From: UBA1046 sp964624395
GTDB lineage: Bacteria > Bacillota > Clostridia > Saccharofermentanales > DTU023
Reading direction: 5' to 3'
NCBI GenBank assembly: GCA_964624395.1
Contig: CAZUWY010000048.1
Location: forward strand, 1-11,601
Length of the DNA: 11,601 nucleotides
Positions 1 to 6,749 of the stretch are shown here, one piece after another. Every line of letters begins with the position of its first letter. The stretch's first letter is position 1. The translations under genes and the position numbers were made by a program. Below the pieces are notes generated by a model, which worked only from the letters and a program-made list of their open reading frames with translations, had not been told where the DNA came from and did no database searches.

Positions 1-1
1 A

Positions 2-3000
2 TTATACCAATATTGGTCTTTGTCGGGTATAGTTCAACTTTTGCTCATCTTCTGTGATCTCTTTTTTAACCTCATAGACCAATTCGGAAGTCAGGATCAT
101 ATCTATGGTGGCAAGATTATGCCTGACCAAAGAGCGGGCGCAAAGATTAAGATACTCGCCCTGTGCTGTCTCATCCGCCACTTCACTGGTGTAGGCCACA
201 GTGACTATCCAGGGAAAGCGGATAGAGGGATAGCGATGGGCGGGGTCATGGGCAAAGGGAATCCAGTAATTGATCATATTGCGATAATAGTTGGCCGCAA
301 ACATTTTGGGCATAAACTGGGTGGCATATTTCTTGAAGCGATCAATCCATTCAAGATTCAGCTCTGTCATTTCTGTGTCAGCTGCAATACTGTCGGCAAT
401 TACCTCTTCCATTTTTTTGTTGACTTTAAGATTGGCTGCAAAGGCCTCGTCGGTCACATACCAGAAATAGCCGTAGAGGAGAGATCTGGGCAGCCAGAAG
501 CCTTTAAAAGCCGGATAGACATAGCCTGAGAACTGCTGCACCCATTCATGAGTGGGTACGCCATGATTGTCAATCATGATATCGGGCAGACTATAGTACC
601 AAAGCTTCCTCAGCCCCATGGCTTCAGTGTGAATCGTGTCGGGCTCAAAATGGTCATAGTAGAATTCTTTGCCGATGGCATTGAAGCGGGCCACATGGAA
701 AGACCAGTAGGGATTTGTTTTTTGCAACTCATAATGAATGGCAGCCCCATCAGGATTTTCCATCGGCACGGTAACCAGATTTAGTTTATCCGGCAAATCG
801 CGGTACTTTTCATCCGTCAAAAGCTCTTTGAGCAAGAGGAAGGAGGCATTAGTGCCGGAGACTTCATTGGCATGATGTCTGGCATTAACATAAAGGGAGG
901 GCAGATAGGTAAGTCTTTTAACCCTTGAGGTATAACCTTTCCTTGTGCCTATCAATTCGATTGCGTGCAGCTTGCGTCCCAGATAAGATTCGGCGATGGG
1001 AAATACAGCCAGCCCCGGTACTCTTTCCAGTTCTTTAATAATTCTGCTGTATTCTTCATAGCCGATTAGCTCGGACTCGGAGATATCGATATCTTCAATG
1101 GCAAGAGGAAGAATTTCATCTTCCTTTTCTTGTTTAAAGATGACTGAATGAATAGCTTCGCTGCAAAGTCTAATTTCTGCTACGCCGGGCAAAAGGGCTG
1201 CCATCTCTAGCAGAGGACTGTCGCCCAAAGCAGCCAGTCCTTCAGTGATTTCTGGATCGGCACCGGCCACATCAATTTCAACCAGCCAGCCATTATTAAC
1301 CTGAGACAGCGATTTAATGAAACTTTCGATCTCATTTCTTTTTTTGACCTGGAAATTTTTGCGGGCAGAGAAAACAGCGGGTTCAATCGCCAGCTGATCA
1401 TAGAGTCTAACTTTGAATGAAGCTGGGCCGTAGCGCTGCTCAATGCGGGGCAAGATTAATCCTGGCGCGTCAAGAACACCGGTAGCTCCAACACGGCCGA
1501 CATGCTTGAAAAAGTCAGTGCCGGCAAAATAAATGTCCTCATGCAAGGCGTCGAGCGAGGAGATAAGGTCTTCTCTGACACCAAGTCTTTCGTTCGGCTC
1601 ACTGACTTTAATATCCAGATCCAAGAGAGCAAAGAAGGGTTGCTTGTTTTCTAACAGTCCGTCCTGGTATTTCCCCTGGCAAAAATCGAGGCAATCCTCT
1701 AAAACCTCTCTTTGATAGATATCCCAGATTCTTTCCACATCGGTCATGAAATTTGTCTGGTAAACTGTTTCTCCGTTAATCTTTGCTTCTAAATAAGCAG
1801 TCGAAGGATGGACTTTTCCAAGTTCAGGAAAGCGGTCCAGATAAGGTCTTTCACTGAATTTGGCAGTATAGGCGGCAGAGTAGATTTCGCTGCCCTCACT
1901 GTCAAAAACCTCTAAGAGATAACTTAAATCCTCGTCTCCGTCATAGATGGCAAACTCAACCTTGTCCCGGCTCAGGCCTAATTCTTTTTCAATCAGATCA
2001 TCCACAGGATGGAGCTCTTGCAGGTAGCGAATCGGCAGATCGTTCCAGTGGTCTGCTCCACCATCGGGTGTCATATTATATTTAGGGGTTGAAGCTGCCT
2101 CATCCGTCCAGCCTTCTTCTCCTGGGGGAAGGAAGGAATTAAATTTTATCTTGATTTTGTCGACGGGCAGCTCTTTGATCTCGGGCAGGACAAAATCTAT
2201 AATCCAGGAAACTCCCTGCTTATACGAATTAATAATTCTAATATCGGTGCTGACGTTTTTAACAGAAATTTTATCTTCAACGGCCTGAGTAAGAAGGGTA
2301 CGCGAGTTCTTGTTTTCGCTGACACAGCCATGGATTTCCAGCCGATCATTCTCTTTTAATAAAGGCAGCACATTTTTTTCGATCAGTTCTATGAAAATAT
2401 CGTTTTCCCAGGGGATATCGTATTCTTTCTCATAAATCAGATTTTGCTTTTTATAACTTTCAACAGCGGCGGCAGGAAAAGCGGATCTGATCATTTCTAG
2501 CCTGTCTTCGTCTTGCTCAGAAACCAGAGCTTTGAGATCTCCTACCTGATTACTGGCCAGTGCCTGTAAAACAGCCAATTGACCATCTGTATTTCTTAAG
2601 GCCAGGCTGTCCGTCAGATACATTAAAAAATCTGACCAGGAATAGCCATGCTTGATCTGGGGGAATTCTTCCAGAAAAGAAGATAAGGATTTGATCAAAT
2701 TATCTCCCTGACCGGTAATTTCAAGCACCACCGCGTCGCCGTCTTTAAGATAGCGGATGGCAAAATCCTCCCCGGGGGCAAATTGAATGCGATTGCCGCG
2801 ATATGATTGATCGGCGACGATCGATCCTTGGTAAGCAGTGGTCTCCATGCCCAGTCTGAAAGCAAAATTACAGGCTGCCGCAATTATTTCAATGGAAGAG
2901 TCAGCCGAGATGACAATTTTCAGATCAATCTCGTCCGCCAAAAGATCAAAATTATTGTCAATCAGCAATTGGCCGGGAGAAAAAATTGCTTCCAAACCCT

Positions 3001-3256
3001 TAGCTTTTCGCCAATCATAGGGAGGGACCTCTCTGGCTGAGGAGGAAGCGCTGGTATAATCTGCTGGCGGGCTGGCGCTCTTGGATTTTTCAGCTGCCCA
3101 TTGGTCCCAGATGAGATCAATATTATCTTGCTCTTCAATTCTGGTGATGGGGAAAGATGTGCTAATTGTCTCAAAACCCAGTCCAAGGGCTAAATTTACA
3201 GCTTTTTTCTTTTGATCAAAATCTAGATGGGGAGATAATATAATTTGTTTAGACAT
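2..3256 (-). CDS. Large cytoplasmic M14-family zinc carboxypeptidase-like protein with long unknown N-terminal region
   Basis: The protein has 1084 residues, and its TAA stop lies at the very edge of the window, so it is complete. The C-terminal part, about residues 740-1060, is an M14 metallocarboxypeptidase domain. The zinc ligands are His795 and Glu798 in HHANE and His898 in DNHG. There is an NPDG motif at 834-837, and the probable catalytic Glu1025 lies in TSEVAD. The spacing of these residues is normal for M14. The family removes C-terminal amino acids or cleaves related amide bonds. The first ~730 residues match no family I can name. They include a Ser/Ala/Pro-rich linker near 55-80 and a repeated segment (5-30 and 114-139). 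No signal peptide or membrane segment is visible, so the protein probably acts in the cytoplasm. The start is supported by AAAGGAG seven bases upstream of the ATG. It follows the proline operon but is separated from it by a terminator. The substrate is unknown; a role in supplying proline from peptides is inference. Confidence 0.8.
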   Translation of the reverse strand: MSKQIILSPHLDFDQKKKAVNLALGLGFETISTSFPITRIEEQDNIDLIWDQWAAEKSKSASPPADYTSASSSAREVPPYDWRKAKGLEAIFSPGQLLIDNNFDLLADEIDLKIVISADSSIEIIAAACNFAFRLGMETTAYQGSIVADQSYRGNRIQFAPGEDFAIRYLKDGDAVVLEITGQGDNLIKSLSSFLEEFPQIKHGYSWSDFLMYLTDSLALRNTDGQLAVLQALASNQVGDLKALVSEQDEDRLEMIRSAFPAAAVESYKKQNLIYEKEYDIPWENDIFIELIEKNVLPLLKENDRLEIHGCVSENKNSRTLLTQAVEDKISVKNVSTDIRIINSYKQGVSWIIDFVLPEIKELPVDKIKIKFNSFLPPGEEGWTDEAASTPKYNMTPDGGADHWNDLPIRYLQELHPVDDLIEKELGLSRDKVEFAIYDGDEDLSYLLEVFDSEGSEIYSAAYTAKFSERPYLDRFPELGKVHPSTAYLEAKINGETVYQTNFMTDVERIWDIYQREVLEDCLDFCQGKYQDGLLENKQPFFALLDLDIKVSEPNERLGVREDLISSLDALHEDIYFAGTDFFKHVGRVGATGVLDAPGLILPRIEQRYGPASFKVRLYDQLAIEPAVFSARKNFQVKKRNEIESFIKSLSQVNNGWLVEIDVAGADPEITEGLAALGDSPLLEMAALLPGVAEIRLCSEAIHSVIFKQEKEDEILPLAIEDIDISESELIGYEEYSRIIKELERVPGLAVFPIAESYLGRKLHAIELIGTRKGYTSRVKRLTYLPSLYVNARHHANEVSGTNASFLLLKELLTDEKYRDLPDKLNLVTVPMENPDGAAIHYELQKTNPYWSFHVARFNAIGKEFYYDHFEPDTIHTEAMGLRKLWYYSLPDIMIDNHGVPTHEWVQQFSGYVYPAFKGFWLPRSLLYGYFWYVTDEAFAANLKVNKKMEEVIADSIAADTEMTELNLEWIDRFKKYATQFMPKMFAANYYRNMINYWIPFAHDPAHRYPSIRFPWIVTVAYTSEVADETAQGEYLNLCARSLVRHNLATIDMILTSELVYEVKKEITEDEQKLNYTRQRPILV

Positions 3257-3310
3257 TTTGTTTCTCCTTTGTTTATTAAAGGATCATTGAGCTAAAAAGA
3301 TCTCAGGAAA

Positions 3311-3343
3311 TACAAAACCAGCTGCAGTTTGCACTGCAGCTGG
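3311..3343 (-). terminator. Rho-independent terminator after the proline dehydrogenase operon
   Basis: A perfect 10-bp inverted repeat (CCAGCTGCAG at 3318-3327 and CTGCAGCTGG at 3334-3343) encloses a 6-base loop. Read on the minus strand, the stem is followed directly by TTTTGTATTT. This is the classic intrinsic terminator layout. It lies 13 bases past the stop codon of the DAO-family flavoprotein gene and about 60 bases before the M14 gene. The M14 gene therefore needs read-through or its own promoter; I see no convincing promoter in the short gap. Confidence 0.88.
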
Positions 3344-3356
3344 CTCGTAAAAGGGT

Positions 3357-4514
3357 CTAGACGACTGATTTTTCGAAGAATAGCTCTCCGCGCTCAAAGC
3401 GGCCGATATCGAGATTGGAGATGTCGATATCCAAGGGCTCGCCCAAAATCATTTGAGTCAGGAGCAATCCGGTGGCGGGTGCCAGCATGAAGCCGTGTCC
3501 GCTATAGCCGCAGGCCAGATAGAATCCTTCCACTTCAGGAACAGGCCCGTAGATCGGCTGGGCATCTTTGGTCATATTGTAAAGTCCGGACCATTGACGC
3601 ACCAGATTCAGCTTTCTCAGAGGCGGCAGTAAGGTGGTACAGGTATTAATCATGCTGTGCAGGAACTGCCAGGATGATGTCTGTCTAAGATCTCTGGGCT
3701 CTGTCGGGTCACTTCTGCCCATAATGAATGAGCCGTGCGGCACCTGCTGGATGTAGATGTTCAGGGAGAAGCCCATGAACATCGGCTCCTGGATGCGCTC
3801 GACAGGTTCTGTGACCAGGATCTGATGGCGTTCGGAATAAACCGGCAGATCGACTCCTACCATGGCGGCGACTTCCTTGGACCAGCCACCCGCTGCGTTG
3901 ATGACGAGCGGTGTGGAGATATATCCTTTGGTGGTCTCAACTCCGACAACCTTGCCATCTTTGACATCAATGCCTGTAGCTGTGGTCATTTTATAGATTT
4001 TGACACCCAGTCTTTCTGCTGCCTGAGCATAGGCCTCAGTGGTATTGAAGGGGTTTAGATGGCCGTCTTTTTGACAGAAGGTGGCGCCATATACTTTTGT
4101 CTCGTCCATATGAGGGACAATTTCCTTGGCTTCCGACGGGGTCAGATGTCTGGAGGGGATGCCCAGAGAATTTTGCAGCTCAATATTGCTCTTGTAGAGC
4201 TCATTTTCTTTTTCGCTGCCAGCAACGATCAGATAACCGGTCTGACTGAACTCGATGTCACGTTTGTATTCGAGAATTTCATTTGCATGCTCAAAGAATT
4301 CTGTTGACATCTTGGCCAGACGGCAGTTTCTTTCAGTGCCCCATTGCATTCTGATGCCGGCGCCGCAGCGTCCGGTAGCACCAGAGCAGACAGTAAGTTT
4401 CTCTAGGATGATAATATCCTTTACACCTTTGATGGCTAGATTCCAGGCAATGGCTACGCCGGAGATTCCTCCACCAATGATGACTACAGAAGCGGTTTTA
4501 TCAATTTTTGGCAT
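3357..4514 (-). CDS. FAD-dependent oxidoreductase, DAO family; probable catalytic (beta) subunit of multi-subunit L-proline dehydrogenase
   Basis: This is a 385-residue flavoprotein of the D-amino-acid oxidase/sarcosine oxidase-beta fold. The N-terminal dinucleotide-binding motif GGGISG (14-19) follows a beta strand, and an acidic residue in ILEK follows it. SGATGRCGAGIR (44-55) is the usual second FAD contact. The conserved C-terminal flavin-binding segment is GYSGHGF near 336-342. Length and motifs match HcnC, PDH beta and sarcosine oxidase beta. In this family the subunit oxidises the secondary amine of an imino acid or N-substituted glycine. L-proline is inferred as substrate because a P5C dehydrogenase starts the operon; D-proline, hydroxyproline or sarcosine are alternatives. 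I place the start at the ATG at 4514, eight bases after GGAGG. An in-frame GTG at 4523 lies within that ribosome binding site and is unlikely to be used. Only one base separates the gene from the stop of the preceding gene. Confidence 0.88.
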   Translation of the reverse strand: MPKIDKTASVVIIGGGISGVAIAWNLAIKGVKDIIILEKLTVCSGATGRCGAGIRMQWGTERNCRLAKMSTEFFEHANEILEYKRDIEFSQTGYLIVAGSEKENELYKSNIELQNSLGIPSRHLTPSEAKEIVPHMDETKVYGATFCQKDGHLNPFNTTEAYAQAAERLGVKIYKMTTATGIDVKDGKVVGVETTKGYISTPLVINAAGGWSKEVAAMVGVDLPVYSERHQILVTEPVERIQEPMFMGFSLNIYIQQVPHGSFIMGRSDPTEPRDLRQTSSWQFLHSMINTCTTLLPPLRKLNLVRQWSGLYNMTKDAQPIYGPVPEVEGFYLACGYSGHGFMLAPATGLLLTQMILGEPLDIDISNLDIGRFERGELFFEKSVV

Positions 4515-4515
4515 C

Positions 4516-5328
4516 TTATTCACCTCCCATTAGCTGTTCAAGTTGGATGGGCTTAGTTGGGGGTCTAAAGGCACCGAGTTCAATTTCATCAAACTTTTTA
4601 CCGGTCTTGCGTGAGATTTCCTGCATGATCAAATGACGGCAGGTCCTGCCTTGACAGGGTCCCATACCGGCTCTGCTGATGCGCTTGATCTCATCAATAT
4701 TGTCATATCCCTCATCGATTAAGGCCCTGACTTCGCCAAGAGTAATATTCTCGCAGCGGCAGATAACTGTTGAGTCGGGCAGATTCTCTTCACTGTCGGG
4801 GTCAACTTTAGCCTCTTCGGCCAACTGCTCAATCTTGTTGCGCAGGAAACGTACATCCAAAACCTTGTCCTTGGGGACAACGAGTTTTACCAGGGTTGTG
4901 TTCTGGTATCTCTTATTTGGATTGACCTGCAGTACTCTTGCATCACAGATATACTCACCGGCACGGTCTAATGCTTCAACTATATCGTCTTTTTTGGGCA
5001 CGGGAGTGAATTCGTAAGGAATGGCAACAGTGCCTTCGGTTTCCGAATAAGTTTCATCGATGATGAAGATTGCCAGTCCCGGGCAGATTGCGGCGCAAAT
5101 TGTGCAGCCTGTGCAGGTATCATAGTCTGTGCGCGGTAGATCGTTAATATCGTCCATCGGCAAAATAGAGCCGAAAGGACAGATTTTTGTACACGGGTCG
5201 CAAGGAATCTCCTGATAGCATTCAATGAAGACATACGCGCCTTTCTTACGACGTTCTTCCGATGGCAGTGTATTAAGAACACTTTCCTTTTCGGCTACTC
5301 CGGTTTTTAAATATGTAGATAAAGACAT
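4516..5328 (-). CDS. Iron-sulfur protein: two [4Fe-4S] motifs fused to a BFD-like [2Fe-2S] domain; electron-transfer subunit of the dehydrogenase
   Basis: The protein has 270 residues. The N-terminal part carries two ferredoxin-type cysteine groups: C37, C43, C46 and C50 followed by Pro, and C72-x2-C75-x2-C78-x3-C82 followed by Pro. The second group is canonical. The first lacks a cysteine at the usual position 40, and C37 may replace it. Residues ~185-240 form a BFD-type [2Fe-2S] domain, with C190-x-C192 and C225-x4-C230. It should carry electrons between the flavin subunits, or on to an outside acceptor, in the cytoplasm. In HcnB and archaeal PDH-alpha-type proteins a BFD-like domain usually sits at the C-terminus of the FAD/NAD subunit. 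Here that subunit is short and the domain is joined to the ferredoxin-like protein instead. GGAGG sits in the 12-base gap before the ATG. Confidence 0.85.
   Translation of the reverse strand: MSLSTYLKTGVAEKESVLNTLPSEERRKKGAYVFIECYQEIPCDPCTKICPFGSILPMDDINDLPRTDYDTCTGCTICAAICPGLAIFIIDETYSETEGTVAIPYEFTPVPKKDDIVEALDRAGEYICDARVLQVNPNKRYQNTTLVKLVVPKDKVLDVRFLRNKIEQLAEEAKVDPDSEENLPDSTVICRCENITLGEVRALIDEGYDNIDEIKRISRAGMGPCQGRTCRHLIMQEISRKTGKKFDEIELGAFRPPTKPIQLEQLMGGE
4523..4527 (-). promoter_or_regulatory. Ribosome binding site that decides the start of the DAO-family gene
   Basis: GGAGG on the minus strand lies eight bases upstream of the ATG at 4514-4512. The GTG codon that would give a three-residue-longer protein begins at the last G of this motif, so it cannot be the site served by it. 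The motif also lies within the last codons of the preceding gene, which fits translational coupling. Confidence 0.75.
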
Positions 5329-5340
5329 AGCTTAACCTCC

Positions 5341-6426
5341 CTACTTTCCTGTCATCACAAGAGCCAGCCCCTGATTGATATGTTCGCCAACCGGGCCTGC
5401 GCGCAGGGATCTAAGCTGCTCATGGCAATCTAATACGTCTGCTTCATGGCTGTCTGTCTTAAAGCCAAGTGAAGCAGCGGCTGTCAGGCCTGCTAGTCTT
5501 CCTTCAACCATGGCGCTACTGGCTTCTTCTATGCTGGTTACGTCGCCGGCAATATATACCGAATCGACAGATGTCTTGAGATTTTCATCGCGAACCGGAA
5601 CATGACCGCCAAGCTGCGGAACAAATTCCATTTCACATCCAGCATGCCACAGAAGCTCTGCCAGAGGAGAAAGACCGACAGAGATACAAATAACATCGAC
5701 ATCAAGATTCTTCTCTGTGCCTTCAATCGGCTGCCAGTTCTCATCCAATTGGATAATTGTGGCACCCTCGACAGCTTCCTTACCATATGCTCTGGTAATT
5801 GTGTGACTGGTCAGGATCGGTACACCTGCGCGTCTGATCTTGCTGGCATGGACCAAATATCCGCCAATTGTCGGAGCGGCATCAATAATTGCTGCCATCT
5901 CAACACCGGCCTGCAGCAGCTGATAGCCGACAATAAGTCCGATATTTCCGGCTCCTACCATCAGGACACGCTGTCCGGGACGCACGCCGTTGACATTCAT
6001 CAGGGTTTGGACTGCGCCAGCCCCGTAGATTCCGGGCAGATCGTTGTTGACAAAGGTAAGGAATTTCTCTGAGGCACCAGTGGCAATAATAATGCGCTTG
6101 GGCTTAACTTTGACAATTTCCTTGCCTTTTTCAACGGTTAAAACGCCGTCTTCATACAAGCCGATAGCAGTGGCATCTTTCCAGATTTCTACCAGGTCGC
6201 CCATATCGCCAAGATCATCTTCCAGATAATCTGCGATCAGTATGCCGCGGTGGGAGGCATATTGTTTTTCAGAACCAAAAAATTTATGGGTCTGTTTAAC
6301 GAGCTGTCCACCCAGATGACCATCTCTTTCCATCAGCAGTACGCTTGCTCCAGCGGTTGAAGCAGCTTTTGCCGCCATCATGCCAGCAGGTCCGCCACCG
6401 ACAATGGCAATATCTACTTCTCTCAT
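5341..6426 (-). CDS. FAD/NAD(P)-dependent oxidoreductase; probable alpha subunit of multi-subunit L-proline dehydrogenase (HcnB-like)
   Basis: This 361-residue pyridine nucleotide-disulfide-oxidoreductase-like flavoprotein has an N-terminal FAD motif, GGGPAG (10-15). A second GxGxxG motif, GAGNIG (158-163), lies inside the NAD(P) domain. The late FAD contact AGD (293-295) is present. The active-site CxxC of thioredoxin-reductase-type enzymes is absent, as in HcnB and PDH alpha. Its likely role is to exchange electrons between the iron-sulfur centres and NAD(P) or a dye-like acceptor. It is shorter than the roughly 460-490 residues usual for HcnB/PDH alpha because it ends without the C-terminal BFD domain, which is found on the next gene's product. 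The start overlaps the stop of the preceding gene (ATGA), and AGGGGG lies upstream, indicating coupled translation. The choice between NAD+ and NADP+ cannot be made by eye. Confidence 0.86.
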   Translation of the reverse strand: MREVDIAIVGGGPAGMMAAKAASTAGASVLLMERDGHLGGQLVKQTHKFFGSEKQYASHRGILIADYLEDDLGDMGDLVEIWKDATAIGLYEDGVLTVEKGKEIVKVKPKRIIIATGASEKFLTFVNNDLPGIYGAGAVQTLMNVNGVRPGQRVLMVGAGNIGLIVGYQLLQAGVEMAAIIDAAPTIGGYLVHASKIRRAGVPILTSHTITRAYGKEAVEGATIIQLDENWQPIEGTEKNLDVDVICISVGLSPLAELLWHAGCEMEFVPQLGGHVPVRDENLKTSVDSVYIAGDVTSIEEASSAMVEGRLAGLTAAASLGFKTDSHEADVLDCHEQLRSLRAGPVGEHINQGLALVMTGK

Positions 6427-6731
6427 AATAGATCCCCCTTATTGTTCTGGGTCTCTACGACCATGCCTTCTACCAGCGGTTCTACACAAACCCTGATATT
6501 AGGCTCACCATTGACCACCATGAGACAGGAAGAACAGTTACCGATTGCGCAATAAAAGCCGCGGGGCCTTCCTGAATCATAATGATGTCCCATAACCTTG
6601 ACACCAGCTGCATGCAGAGCTGAGGCAATTGTGTCACCTTCATAGCCTTCTACTGTCTTGCCATCGAAAGTGAAAGTAATCGTCTTGCCTTTTTCGAATG
6701 TCAGGATAGGATGTTCCTCGATTCTTAGCAT
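6423..6731 (-). CDS. Small [2Fe-2S] ferredoxin-like subunit (Fer2_4/HcnA type)
   Basis: This 102-residue protein is of the plant-type ferredoxin fold used by HcnA, the sarcosine oxidase alpha N-terminus and the delta subunit of archaeal PDH. The cluster cysteines are C61, C66, C69 and C82, in the order C-x4-C-x2-C-x12-C. Preceding GRPRGFYC and following NGEPNIRVC are typical of the Fer2_4 group. It probably forms part of the dehydrogenase complex and relays electrons between its two flavoproteins. AGGAGG lies five to six bases before the ATG. The gap to the upstream aldehyde dehydrogenase gene is only 18 bases, and the stop overlaps the next start by four bases (ATGA), so it is firmly inside the operon. 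Confidence 0.9.
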   Translation of the reverse strand: MLRIEEHPILTFEKGKTITFTFDGKTVEGYEGDTIASALHAAGVKVMGHHYDSGRPRGFYCAIGNCSSCLMVVNGEPNIRVCVEPLVEGMVVETQNNKGDLL

Positions 6732-6749
6732 CTTTACCTCCTAAGTGTA

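Noticed and set aside
20..529. 169-codon plus-strand frame opposite the M14 gene
   Set aside because: It is antisense to the conserved peptidase domain, has no ribosome binding site or known motif, and is best explained as a shadow of the real gene.
4515..4523. GTG start giving a three-residue-longer DAO-family protein
   Set aside because: The GTG overlaps the GGAGG ribosome binding site that is correctly spaced for the ATG at 4514.
5602..6072. 156-codon plus-strand frame opposite the FAD/NAD oxidoreductase gene
   Set aside because: The minus-strand frame encodes clear dinucleotide-binding motifs across the same bases; the plus frame has none.
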